A DNA stretch of 64,000 nucleotides from Sternotherus odoratus (lineage: Eukaryota > Chordata > Testudines > Kinosternidae), in assembly GCA_032164245.1 (NCBI GenBank), contig JAVMKO010000009.1:82316712-82380711 (forward strand), written 5' to 3'. The translations under genes and the position numbers were made by a program. This document shows, one piece after another, positions 1 to 24,640 of the stretch; position 1 is the first letter of the stretch; every line of letters begins with the position of its first letter. The notes under the pieces were generated by a model that saw only the letters and a program-made list of their open reading frames with translations, made no database searches and was not told the origin of the DNA.

Positions 1-465
1 CACCTTGGCTGGGAACTGCACCCAATCGGAGCTGTGGGGGTACATGAAGCATTCCCAGAGCTTGCACCCCAGACAGGCTCAGCCCCCTCCCACACTCCAA
101 ACCCTTTGGTCCCAGCCCAGAGCCCGCACCCTAACCCTCTGCCCCAGCCCGGTGAAAGTGACTGAGTAGAGTTGCCAATATTGTTTGGGTGTATCCCTGG
201 AGATTTCATCACATGACATAATCTTTCATTAAAGATTAATCTTTCATTCCTGGAGACTCCAGTCCAATCCTGGAGGATTGGCAAGCCTACATAGTGGGGG
301 GAGAGTGCATGACACAGGGAGGGAGGATGGCCTGGGGGAAGGGAAGGGGTAGGTCAAAGGTGTTTGGGTTTGTGTGATTAGACAGTTGGCAACTCTATCA
401 GAACTATTGTTCCAGTTTTCCAGCAGATTCAGGGCGGGGGGAAAAAGAGACTCTTGAGAAAAAGA
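1..465. repeat. Unclassified interspersed repeat sequence
   Basis: C-rich direct-repeat text (cccagcccagagcccgcacc style, 60-160) is followed by a segment with the short inverted motif of repeated 'tcctggagactcc' and 'tcctggaggattggcaa' (about 170-290). A G-rich part ends near 'agttggcaactct' (about 385-400). I recognise this as reptile interspersed-repeat material but cannot name the family. The first and last parts both end in a 'gttgcca/gttggcaac' type motif, which suggests related termini. No coding capacity was seen. Confidence 0.4.
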
Positions 466-671
466 AGTGACAGAGAGTCCTGTGGCACCTTAAAGACTAA
501 CTAAAGTATTGAAGCATAAGCTTTCGTGGGCTAATACCCACTTCGTTGCATCCAACTAAGTGGGTATTAGCCCACGAAAGCTTATGCTTCAATACTTTAG
601 TTAGTCTTTAAGGTGCCACAGGACTCTTTGTCACTTCTGCTATTCCAGACTAACACGGCTACCTCTCTGAT
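466..671 (+). mobile_element. Palindromic Penelope-like (pLTR) insertion with 14-bp target duplication
   Basis: The insertion is flanked by identical 14-bp direct repeats TCTTGAGAAAAAGA (452-465 and 672-685), so its limits are exact. Inside, 465-543 and 558-636 are inverted copies differing at one position over 79 nt, with a 14-nt centre. The right arm continues into a tail (637-671) with 'ccagactaacacggctacc'. Each arm holds the stem-loop 'gtgggtattagcccac' followed by GAAA, the same layout as stem II and the 3' core of a hammerhead ribozyme, but the CUGAUGA box is lost at the junction. The same arm sequence sits at the end of the GIY-YIG-bearing element at 770-1315, which is why I place it with Penelope-like retroelements. 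Confidence 0.7.
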
Positions 672-700
672 TCTTGAGAAAAAGACAGCATCTTCAGAAA

Positions 701-748
701 GGTGACCCCTTGTCCCGATTTTTCACATTTGCTGTCTAGTCACCCTAC
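701..748 (-). repeat. Fragment of the GGGTGACCAGA-type MITE
   Basis: The reverse complement shares about 45 bases with the complete copy at 38932-39050, including GGGTGAC(C/T)AGACAGCAA and 'gtgaaaaatcgggac'. Only one half of the element is left. Confidence 0.55.
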
Positions 749-769
749 AACCACATCAGCACACCATCA

Positions 770-1315
770 GGGATTGATTCACCTGAACATCTACTAATGT
801 GATATATGCTATTGTGTCAGCAAAGCCCCACTGCCATGTACATTGGCCAAACCAGACAGTCTCTTCGTAAAAAAATTGAACAGGAATGGTAACCTACAAA
901 AGCCAGTAAGCTTTCTATAACATTCTATAACAGATTTTAAATTAGACATACTTGAACAAAAATACTTCAGAAACAGACTTCAAAGAGAAACCGCAGTACT
1001 AACATTAATTTGCAAATTTAACACCATTAATTTGGGCTTGAAGTGGCTGGTTCATTACAGAAGCAACTTTTCCTTTCCTCCAATTGTCACCTCCTCCTCA
1101 ATTATTGGGAGTGAACTACATCCACCCCGATTGTATTGTTCCTGTCAACACTGGTTCTCCAATTGTGAGGTAACTCCTTTTTTTTCCTGTGTCAGTATAT
1201 AATACCTGCATCTGTAATTTTCACTCCATGCATCTGAGGAAGTGGGTTTTTTATCCATAAAAGTTTATGCCCAAATACATTTGTTAGTCTTTAAGGTGCC
1301 AGCGGACTCTTTGTT
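770..1315 (+). mobile_element. Penelope-like retroelement remnant: GIY-YIG endonuclease end plus 3' terminal repeat
   Basis: From 835 the + strand reads A-M-Y-I-G-Q-T-R-Q-S-L-R-K-K-I. This fits the YIG half and following arginine of the GIY-YIG endonuclease that ends Penelope-like element proteins. The reading is then broken by stops and small gaps up to about 1180. From 1221 the sequence becomes the terminal repeat shared with 466-671 and 40478-40620 ('gttagtctttaaggtgcca'). The reverse transcriptase part is absent, so this is a 5'-truncated, dead copy. Alternative: another GIY-YIG element, but the linkage to a hammerhead-like terminal repeat favours Penelope. Confidence 0.65.
1230..1270 (+). 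ncRNA. Degenerate hammerhead-ribozyme-like motif
   Basis: The segment reads gcat + CTGAGGA + AGTGGG-TTTTTT-ATCCAT + AAAA + gtttatgc. A hammerhead needs CUGAUGA, a stem II, then GAAA. Here the first box has one change, stem II is weakened, and GAAA has become AAAA. Penelope-like terminal repeats are known to carry minimal hammerheads with a very short stem III. This copy is almost certainly inactive. Confidence 0.4.
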
Positions 1316-1702
1316 ATTTTAAAGATAGAAATGCAATCAAGTTGAATGTTTGATGTTGCTTTCCTTGGCCAACAAAGGATAAGATCACATACAGCCAAAA
1401 ACTATATGAAAAGTCCTTGCAGGAATCGTACCATACAGATTTTGGCAAATTTTTGTAGCAAATTCCTGAAGATAAGGGGTAGATTGTGCATTGATGGTGC
1501 CCCAAGTCTCCAATAATTTCTGTTGCTTTTGGCAATGATTTAAGATTGAATGGTCGGCTTTTTTTTTATAACACCTGTGCCAAACGTGTGGATGATGCTG
1601 AGGGTCAATGTGTGTGTTTGAAATAGAAAGATGTTGCCCAAAAATTAAAATTAAAAAACAAAACAGAACGGATGGATACACAAAGGTGCTCCACCAGACT
1701 AT
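1316..1702. other. Gene-free spacer before the Harbinger element
   Basis: AT-rich sequence with short poly-T runs. I see no repeat family, motif or convincing reading frame here. Confidence 0.4.
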
Positions 1703-2122
1703 GGCCCTGTCTTCACTACCACTTTAATTCGATTTTAACGACGTTAGGTTGAATTAAACGTGTACCTGTCTTCACATACATGCCCCTAACGTCGATGTAA
1801 AGGGCCCTCAAGATCGAATTGGAACTCCAGCCTGACGAGAGAAATAAGGCTAATCTCGACATTCCAAGCTCGACTGTGGGCTAGTGAAGACGGAACCCGA
1901 CATTAATAGCCTCCAGAGGCTGTCCCACAATGCTCCATTCTGACCGCTCTGGACTGCCTCACTGCTCCACTGTGACCACTCTGCACTGCACTCTGAACTC
2001 GCTGCTCTGGCCAGGTAGATAAGACCCGGGAACATTTGAATACCATTTCCTGTTTGGTCAGCGTGGCCAGCTCACCTGAACTGTTCAGTCGCCATTCAGA
2101 GCAATCAGCAGCACTAGCCGCC

Positions 2123-4237
2123 ATGCAGAGCTCAGCATCACAAGACTCCATGCAGAGCTCATCTACCCTGGAGACCAGCCAGAGGAGAAGAGCTCCAGCA
2201 TGGTCCACTCGTGAGGTGCTGGATCTCATCGCTATCTGGGGAGAGGAATCCGTGATGTTGGAACTACGCAACAACAAACGGAATGCCAACACCTATGGAA
2301 GAGTCTCCAAGGCCATGCTAGAAAGGGGCCACAACAGAGACACCACACAGTGCCGCGTGAAAATTAAGGAGCTGCGGCAATCGTTCCAGAAAGCCAAGGA
2401 GGCAAACGGACGATCAGGGGGCGTGCCACGGACATGCAGGTTCTACAATGAACTAAATGCGATAATGGGGGGTGCCCCCACCACCATCGCGCCGGTCTGC
2501 GTGGACTCCGCAGATGGGATAATCGTCAGGGAGGAGACTGATTCCGAGGAGGACAACCATGAGGAAGAGGAAAATCTCACGGAGCGGCAGGAGCCCAGCG
2601 GAGAACCCGTGTTCCCAGAGAGCCAGGAGCTGTTTATCACCCTGGAGCCAGCACCCTCCCAAGCCTCCCAGGGGGGTAAGTGTTTATTTTTTAAGGGATT
2701 ACATGACACGTGATTTTGTAAAGGAAGCATTTATTAATGAGTGACTTGCCCTAAGGTCTTAGCGTGCTTTCATTGCTGGTCAATTTCTACTCAAAGAGTT
2801 TGTCAATATACTCCGGGATTGACCAGAAGTCCTCTGCGGACATTTCAAGGAAGCTATCCAGGAGGTAGCGATGAATCCAGCGCAGCAGATTTCTGGGAGA
2901 GCCGCCTTATGTGGTCCCCCGTGATAGGACACCATCCCACACCACGAAAGTAGTAAGTTGTCTGGTATCACTGAGCAGGCTAGCATTGCGGCGTATGGAC
3001 CAGGACTTTGCATGGAGTCAAGGAGCATGCGCTCCCTATCTCTCCGAGAAATTCTCAGCAAAGTGATGTCATTCAGGGTTGCCTGTTTGAGATACGGACT
3101 GCAATTAGTAGGGGAGATAAAGATTCCCAGCTGCAAAGTACTCTTTTCTGCTGAAGACCGACCAATCGCACCCCCCCCCCCCACGAACGCTGACCGGCCC
3201 CCCCCCCAGCCCATAGCGGTAGCTAGCAGGGAATCTGAGCAGTCTGCACGCGGTTGCTTCCGCTTCAGATCCAACGCGCACCCAACACCCCCCCCCCCCC
3301 CAGCCCGTAGCGGTAGCTAGCAGGGAAGCTGAACAGTCCGCAAGCGGTCTGAAGAGCCCCCAAAAGACCTTAGCCCTTAGCGAAAGATTTTTTGGCCTTT
3401 GCTTTGCAGTTTGCGGGTCAGTGGGCGCCACGTGGTGGGGGGAAGGGGGTGGGGCTACTCTACAATATGCAAGTGCCACTTTTAACTTACCATGGCCGGC
3501 TGCACGGTGATTTCAGAAGCTGTGTTGGGCTGAGGCACGCATATGTGAGTGAGATGCTCTGACTTTTCTGTGAGCTATTCAGTCACTTTTAGGTGTAGAA
3601 CATGACCTTGTACAGAAATCATATCAGGCCTGTGAATACTGAGGTTGCAAACGGCATAGTACTCCCATTGTGTACCGTCCGAGACTGCATCTGCCTCCTA
3701 ACCTTGAATGTATCTGTCTCATAACTTTCAAACTTTCTTTTCCCACATTCGCCCACAGATGAACAAGTATCTCAGAATCCCCCGTCCTGCTCCTCCTCCC
3801 GCCGTGCACCGCAGATAAGAAAGCGTAAAAAGAAAACGCGAACGCGCGATGATATGTTCACTGAACTCCTGGAGAACTCGCGCGCTGAGGCAGCCCGCCA
3901 GACGGACTGGAGGGAAAGAATGATACAGGCAAGGAATTGAGAGAGGCAGGAATCGAGAGCCGCTGCAGAAAAGAGGGAAGAGCGCGAAGAAAGACGCATG
4001 GATGCTTTGCTCCGCATAATGGAGGACCAGAGCGACATGCTGCGATCTCTGGTGGAGCTGCAGCATGCCCAAAGACCACCTCTGCAGCCCCTGTGTAACC
4101 ACCTCCCCCCCCCCCCAACTCCCATAGCTTCCCCACCCAGACGCGGGGTGAGAACATGGGGGGGCAAGCTCCGTGGGCCGCTCCACTCGACCCCACAAGC
4201 CAGCAGAAGCAGCAGCAGCAGCAGGCTGACATTCTAG
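2123..4237 (+). pseudogene. Harbinger MYB/SANT-like accessory protein, two exons, one nonsense codon
   Basis: The first exon (2123-2675) starts at an ATG in good context (gccgccATG). An in-frame ATG at 2036 is also possible but adds an atypical leader. A trihelix MYB/SANT-like domain follows: W-S-T-R-E-V-L-D-L-I-A-I-W-G then a Q-C-R-V-K-I-K-E-L-R helix and C-R-F-Y-N-E-L. An acidic stretch (EETDSEEDNHEEEE) comes next. A GT donor at 2676 joins an AG at 3757-3758, and the phase is kept. The second exon encodes a basic patch (R-K-R-K-K-K-T-R-T-R) and a charged coiled-coil-like C-terminus. A TGA at 3938-3940 interrupts the second exon with the same frame open on both sides. In Harbinger systems this protein brings the transposase to the nucleus and the element ends. 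The intron (2676-3758) has no other recognisable gene. Confidence 0.75.
3208..3350. repeat. Two-copy tandem duplication with poly-C, in the Harbinger intron
   Basis: A unit beginning agccc(a/g)tagcggtagctagc occurs at 3208 and again at 3302 (period 94). Each copy is preceded by a run of C. Confidence 0.7.
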
Positions 4238-4392
4238 GAAAACTTTTAAAAGCTGCTGTGTCTTGCCCACCCCTCCTCTCCCCCCTTCCCACCCCCCCCT
4301 CCTCCTCTGTCCGCTCCTCCCCCACTGCGACTGCCGGTCTCCCTCGAGGATACCAGGACAGTGATCCCCTGTATTTGTATTTCCCATGCGCC

Positions 4393-4398
4393 AATAAA
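4393..4398 (+). terminator. Poly(A) signal of the Harbinger MYB-like gene
   Basis: AATAAA lies 156 bp after the end of the + strand reading frame, facing the transposase gene. Confidence 0.55.
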
Positions 4399-4424
4399 GG
4401 AACCATGATTTTTCAAACAGTGTT

Positions 4425-4430
4425 TTTATT
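4425..4430 (-). terminator. Poly(A) signal of the Harbinger transposase gene
   Basis: TTTATT on + reads AATAAA on -. It lies about 100 bp beyond the transposase stop and 26 bp from the opposing signal, so the two transcripts end almost on top of each other. Confidence 0.55.
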
Positions 4431-4531
4431 TCCTCTGCAAGCATGGGGAGGGGGGAGGGAAAGCATGGGGAGGGGGGAGGTAAAGAGGGTTCAAGGGCAG
4501 CAGGCTTAGAGCACAGCAAGGGAGCAGATTC

Positions 4532-5854
4532 TCAAACGCCATCTCGGGCACTCATAAAACTGTCTTTCAAGGCGTCCCTGAGGCGCAGGGCCTCACGGTG
4601 TGCTCTTCGACTTTCCCTGTTGTTTGGCTGCTCATAAGTAGCAGAAAGTAAATTTGCCTCTGCCTCCCAGCCCGCCATAAACGTTTCCCCCTTGCTCTCA
4701 CAGATATTGTGGAGCGCAGAGCAAGCAGCAATAACAATGGGGATATTTCTCTCGCTGATGTCTGAGCGAATCAGTAAGGAACGCCATCTCCCCTTCAGAC
4801 GGCCAAATGCACACTCTACGGCCATTCTACACTTGCTCAGCCTGTAGTTGAACAGCTCCTGACCCCTGTCCAGGGCTCCTGTGTAGGGCTTCATAAGCCA
4901 GGGCATTAGGGGGTAGGCTGGGTCCCCAATGAGCACGATCGGCATTTCGAGCCCCCCCACGGAAATTTTCTGGTCGGGGAAGAAAGTGCCTTGCTGCAGC
5001 TGTCTAAAAACCCTAGCGTTCCTGAACACTCGAGCGTCATGAAGCTTTCACGGCCACCCCACGTAGAGGTCGGTGAAACGTCCCTTGTGGTCAACCACTG
5101 CTTGCATGACCATTGAGTAATATCCCTTCCGGTTTCTGTACTCGGCGGCCTCGTGGTCCGGTGCCAGGATAGGGATATGAGTCCCATCTATAGCCCCACC
5201 ACAGTTAGGGAATCCCATGGCGGCAAAGCCATCTATTGTGGCTTGCAGGTTTCCGAGGTTTATAACCCAGTGTAGCAGCCGCTCGACGATTGCCCTGCTT
5301 ACTTGCATCACAGCAAAGCCCACTGTAGACCTACCCACCCCAAACTGATTCGCCACTGACCGGTAGCTGTCTGGCGTTGCAAGCTTCCAGAGGGCTATCG
5401 CCACTCGCTTCTCCACTGTAAGGGCCGTTCTCATTTTGGTATTCCTGCGCCGGAGGGCTGGGGACAGCAAGTCACAAAGTTCCATGAAGGTGCTCTTTCG
5501 CGTGCGGAAGTTTCTGAGCCACTGGGAGTCATCCCAGACCTGCAGCACTATGCGGTCCCACCAGTCTGTGCTTGTTTCCCTGGCCCAGAATCGGCGTTCG
5601 ATGGCATGAGCCTGCCCCATTGCCACCAAATTTGACAGATTGTCAGTCGCCCTACTTCCAAAAACGGCAGTGTCCATGTCGTCCCCGCTGTGCACGTCCT
5701 TGTCCATCTCCTCCTCACTGTCGTTGGGTTCCAGAAAGCGCAGTTCTCCCCGGATCGCATTCCTGCTCTGCAGACGGTGCAGCATGAACTCCGCAACCGT
5801 GATCGAGGTCCTCACAACGGCCATTACTGCAGCCGTGGTGTCAGTGGGCTCCAT
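4532..5854 (-). pseudogene. PIF/Harbinger DDE transposase (HARBI1-like), one in-frame stop
   Basis: The - strand frame runs from ATG at 5854 to a stop at 4532, 440 codons, interrupted only by TGA at 5048-5050. The frame is unshifted, and a glycine codon with one base changed is the likely origin. An N-terminal helical part carries a helix-turn-helix-like segment (S-V-A-N-Q-F-G-V-G-R-S-T-V). The DDE_Tnp_4 catalytic blocks are all visible: G-A-I-D-G-T-H-I (first Asp), V-D-H-K-G-R-F-T-D (second block), G-D-P-A-Y-P-L (third block) and V-E-C-A-F-G-R-L-K (Glu). After the nonsense codon the protein resumes with H-D-A-R-V-F. The family cuts and pastes Harbinger DNA at TWA sites; HARBI1 is its domesticated vertebrate relative. 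A domesticated gene is unlikely here because of the stop and the flanking TIRs. Confidence 0.85.
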
Positions 5855-5902
5855 GCTTGCAATGCTATGGCATTAGCACGGCGCGGAGAAAGGGCGCAAA
5901 TT

Positions 5903-6065
5903 ATGGGATGCCTACCTACAGTGCACCGTTCGTAATGGGGGTGGGCGGCGCGGAAAAAGGGCGCGAAATTTGGAAATGCCTACCCATAGTGCAGCACTCA
6001 AAATGGTGCCTGCTGGGGGATCAGGGAACTGTGGGATAGGTACCCAGAGTGCAACGCTCGTCATG
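5903..6065. repeat. Three spaced copies of a roughly 33-bp motif in the Harbinger subterminal region
   Basis: Related motifs of the form (g/a)(g/a)ata/tgcctaccca(t/g)agtgca occur near 5905, 5973 and 6033, each followed by a variant of 'cgctcgtcatg', at spacings of about 60-68 bp. They sit between the transposase start and the right TIR. Transposase or MYB-protein binding sites are a reasonable guess, not shown. Confidence 0.5.
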
Positions 6066-6215
6066 TCGACGCTTGCAAAAGTTTTGCGGACAGACACTGT
6101 CGACTTGCTGTGCTTAGCTGTGCCTAGTGAAGACACACAACATCGACTGTATGCAGTCGCGTTCACAACATCGAAATAAAGGAAATCGAACTACTGCTGT
6201 AGTGAAGACATACCC

Positions 6216-6480
6216 TAAGTCATGGGGTTATGGTCATATTCTAGTCTAGTAGAACAACCCATAGGAAAGGCGCTATGAGGTGTCGCCATCATGGATAATA
6301 TACAGTAGTAAAACTATTGCATAAGCAGAACCCTTGCTTAACAGGTTCGAAGAAAATGCCACATGGCACTAGTGGTAATAGTGGGACTCGAACTCCCAGT
6401 CCATGGATCCAAAATAAAAAAAATCGGGCTCCATCCATTCCACGTCAAATTTCTTACTGTCTATTGGGCAATTTCAAATA
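6216..6480. other. Spacer between the Harbinger element and the PABIR2 promoter
   Basis: Moderate AT content. On the - strand a perfect T-arm-like stem-loop is present (6382-6398), but no complete tRNA fold could be found. Nothing else recognised. Confidence 0.35.
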
Positions 6481-7009
6481 CACGCCCTCCTTGTTCAGCC
6501 AATCAGCGCACGCGCCCTTCCCAGTCGCCCGGGCTTCTCCTTGAAATCAAAGCTGGGCGGATGAGGATCTTCTACGCATGCGTACTGGTATGCTGCAGCT
6601 ACACAGCCCATGCGCATTTACAGCACACCAGCGTTTAGCCCCCCTGCCGGCTGTCTGCGGCGCATGCGCAGTGCTTCCAACGGCAGCGCGCTCTGTGGGG
6701 TGGTTCTCTAGGCCCGGTCGCTTGTTCCCCCGAGGCGGCGGCGGCCCCGCGCGCAGGGAGCCGAGAGCAGCCGAGGAAGCGGCGGCCGGGGGGAGGAGCC
6801 GCCCCCTCACGTCTCCCCAGCATGGGGCGCTGCTGGTGCCGCCCCCCTCGCCGGACTCGCAGCGCCCCCGGGCTCTGCCTGCAGCGGCCCGTGCGGGGCC
6901 TGTAGGGGCGGCCGGGCCGGATCGGGGCAGGGGGCGGCATGAGGAGCCGCTGCGGCCGCCCCCAGTGAATGGGCCTCGCGGCGGAGCAGGAGCAGCCGGA
7001 GCCGCCGCG
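6481..7009 (+). promoter_or_regulatory. PABIR2 CpG-island promoter and 5' UTR
   Basis: GC and CpG content rise sharply at about 6480 and stay high past 7500. Visible sites are a CCAAT box in NF-Y context (agCCAATcag, 6499-6503), the palindrome TACGCATGCGTA (6573-6584) and an NRF1-type GCGCATGCGCA (6660-6670). No TATA box stands out. This is the usual arrangement of a broadly expressed housekeeping promoter with dispersed start sites. The transcription start cannot be placed from sequence alone. Confidence 0.7.
6939..6968 (+). other. Short upstream reading frame (9 codons) in the PABIR2 leader
   Basis: ATG at 6939 is followed by nine sense codons in total and TGA at 6966-6968. It is out of frame with the main start at 7010. 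Whether it lies in the mRNA depends on the unknown start site. Confidence 0.45.
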
Positions 7010-22468
<15,459 letters not shown>

Positions 22469-24640
22469 CTTAATCAGTTCTGACTCAGTGTTTGGCTGTG
22501 CTGTTTCCTTGCTGTACCTTTGTACAGAGAAATGAAGAACTCCGATCCTTGAGAATCATTAACAGGATTAAAATACTAATGGAAAAATTAATGTAATCTT
22601 ATTTCTTGACAACTCTTCCTAGTGGTTTCCATTTAGCCTTAATGGACACTTTAGACCATCTTAATGTCTGGTTTTGATTATTTTACAAACAAGATGTCTG
22701 TTCAGTTTATACTAACTCTTGTTTGTTTTAAAGAAAAAAACTGTTGATTCCTGAATAGGCATCTTTTTACAATATTAGTGTTATTATTTCTAGGAAAATA
22801 CTGTGTACTGTTACTGTCATGGTCACTTTGGAGAAATATGTGGTGGTTGCAGAGATGTTTGGAAATACTCATTTATTCTTTGACAGATTCGTTTTTAGTA
22901 GTAAATAGATTTTTATTTCATAAACACAATTTCTGGTTGGGATAAATATATAATTTTTCCCACTAACTCAAATTAAAATGATTCTCCCCACTGTGTAGTT
23001 GCAGCTATCCCCAGTCATTCCTCCAACAGAAGGGGAAGAAATGCTTGGCTGTCTCTAGTGCTACTGTTAATTGCTTCATTGCAGTTGAACACTATGGTTC
23101 TGGAAGTTGTGTTTAAAGCAAAATGCAGAGACTTCTAGGGTGATTAGTATATTTATCAATAGGGGAAATACAAATACCCTGTGAAACATGGTTAACATGA
23201 CTGCATAGTTCTCTCCCCTCACCCTTCATCCAGTAGACTCTATGGAATATAGTAAATATTCATAGATATTTGGCCAAGGAGAAATAATCCCTGCCTTGAT
23301 CTAAAAGGCATGGTGTAAGTAATGAAGTTACTTTAACTACTGAGTAAAGAAGAATGTGCATGGTGCCATCAATGTCTCCTGTGGCATTGAAGCCATAGGG
23401 ATTTTTGTGCCTTAGGGGACATTGTTAAAGTTAAGGAATGTAAAACTGGTGGGTGGGCAAAAGACCTTTGTAGGGTGCTTACCAGATGCTGTCTTCAGTG
23501 CTGCTTTCTCTTACTGCTTGCTCTTTTTCAAGGTGTTTCTTCCATTGGGAGGTGCTATGGAGAGTCCCAATTCTGTAAGATAGCAGTGCATGTGTTCCCG
23601 TCACAGCTGCTGTATAGCTTTATGCCTTTGTCTGCCTTACAGAGGGTAGGCAACTAAATTAACTTTAATTTCCAGGGAAAGGCTTTAAGGTTGGATTGGA
23701 TACTAGCTCTGCTTACCATTTAAGGAGTTACATTTGAGTAGTAGTCTTGATACAGTACCTTGGTCAGTCTGAGGTAATACAATAGTATACTTTTTAAGAC
23801 CTAACTGGGCTAAAATAAATCCATTTGTAATCTACTGTTATTTATTATTTATAAACTATGTAAAAAAAGTCTGTGGTGATGAATTATAGTATTTTTTTAT
23901 GATTGAATAAGGTTTTTTATGTTCCATAATAATTGCTGGTTGGCTTCTATTTAATATGCAACATTGTCTGCCAGAATCATAAGCTTCCAGTTTTGAATGT
24001 TTGTAAGGTAACACAAATGCTTGTTATCTAAAAGTACAACTTCTGATTTCTGAAAGAAAATAGCACTGAATTTAAAGTAAGTGTGCTTTAAACGTGAGCA
24101 CAGTCTCTGGCAATACTGTCTGGCTAAGAATGGGGAGGGAGCACCATATTTTTTCCACTCTAAAGATGTTTAGTTTCCAATAGACCTGTCCTACATAGCA
24201 TTTTACTTTTCAAGTGCTTGTTTTAAATTGTACTAAGTTCCATAAATGGCCAATAGAGGCACTTATCTGTATCACTTCACCTGTGGAACATTAGTTTCCC
24301 TGCCTCAAATAAATGTGCATATTGTAAAATATTGTCCAGTGGTGCCATTTTTAAATGAGCTCTACAGTATTCAATGTTAACATTATTTGTATATGTACAG
24401 TGCTATTTCTTGTATTTTGGCTGTATCTTGGATTGCTTTAACTTAATGAATTTTTATTCATGTTAATACTTTGCAAGGCTGTTTTTGAAGTTTTACAAAG
24501 TATTAATCAATGTCTGTGAAAGTACAACTTATTACCCCAATTTCATTATACCATGTGTTTATTGGTACTATGACTTAGAAATCTGCACAAGGGGTAACAA
24601 AACAATAAAGCTTCTGCATGCTTTCTTATAGCTGAGAACA
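22469..24640 (+). other. PABIR2: PABIR2 3' untranslated region (predicted)
   Basis: AT-rich sequence without splice-like breaks follows the stop. Candidate poly(A) signals are at 23814, 24308 and 24604. A 3' UTR of about 2.1 kb to the last signal is the simplest reading. Confidence 0.55.
24604..24609 (+). terminator. PABIR2: Most likely distal poly(A) signal of PABIR2
   Basis: AATAAA followed within about 45 bases by a T-rich run (gcggtttttttttggctg) that would serve as the downstream element. Earlier AATAAA hexamers at 23814-23819 and 24308-24313 could give shorter forms. Confidence 0.5.

Larger units (their letters stand above)
1703..6215. mobile_element. Near-complete autonomous PIF/Harbinger DNA transposon (about 4.5 kb)
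   Basis: The ends are inverted: the left begins GGCCCTGTCTTCACTAC and the right, read in reverse complement, begins GGGTATGTCTTCACTAC. Both are followed after a short gap by 'ttcgat'. The flanks read TAT (1700-1702) and TAA (6216-6218), close to the TWA target of Harbinger; CTA at 1699-1701 and 6215-6217 is an alternative exact 3-bp duplication. Inside are the two genes Harbinger elements need: a MYB/SANT-like DNA-binding protein on + (2123-4237) and a DDE transposase on - (4532-5854), convergent, with poly(A) signals 26 bp apart. Each gene has one nonsense codon, so the copy looks recently inactivated. It lies about 0.8 kb upstream of the PABIR2 start codon. Confidence 0.88.

Noticed and set aside
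3728..4519. 263-codon frame on the - strand
   Set aside because: Antisense shadow of the Harbinger MYB-like second exon and its UTR; no domain.
6382..6398. Perfect tRNA T-arm-like stem-loop on the - strand
   Set aside because: No matching acceptor stem, D-arm or anticodon arm is found at tRNA spacing on either side.
6578..7009. Upstream in-frame extension as the true PABIR2 start
   Set aside because: The family N-terminus begins at 7010 with a strong Kozak context; the extension is low-complexity CpG-island translation. Kept only as a finding.
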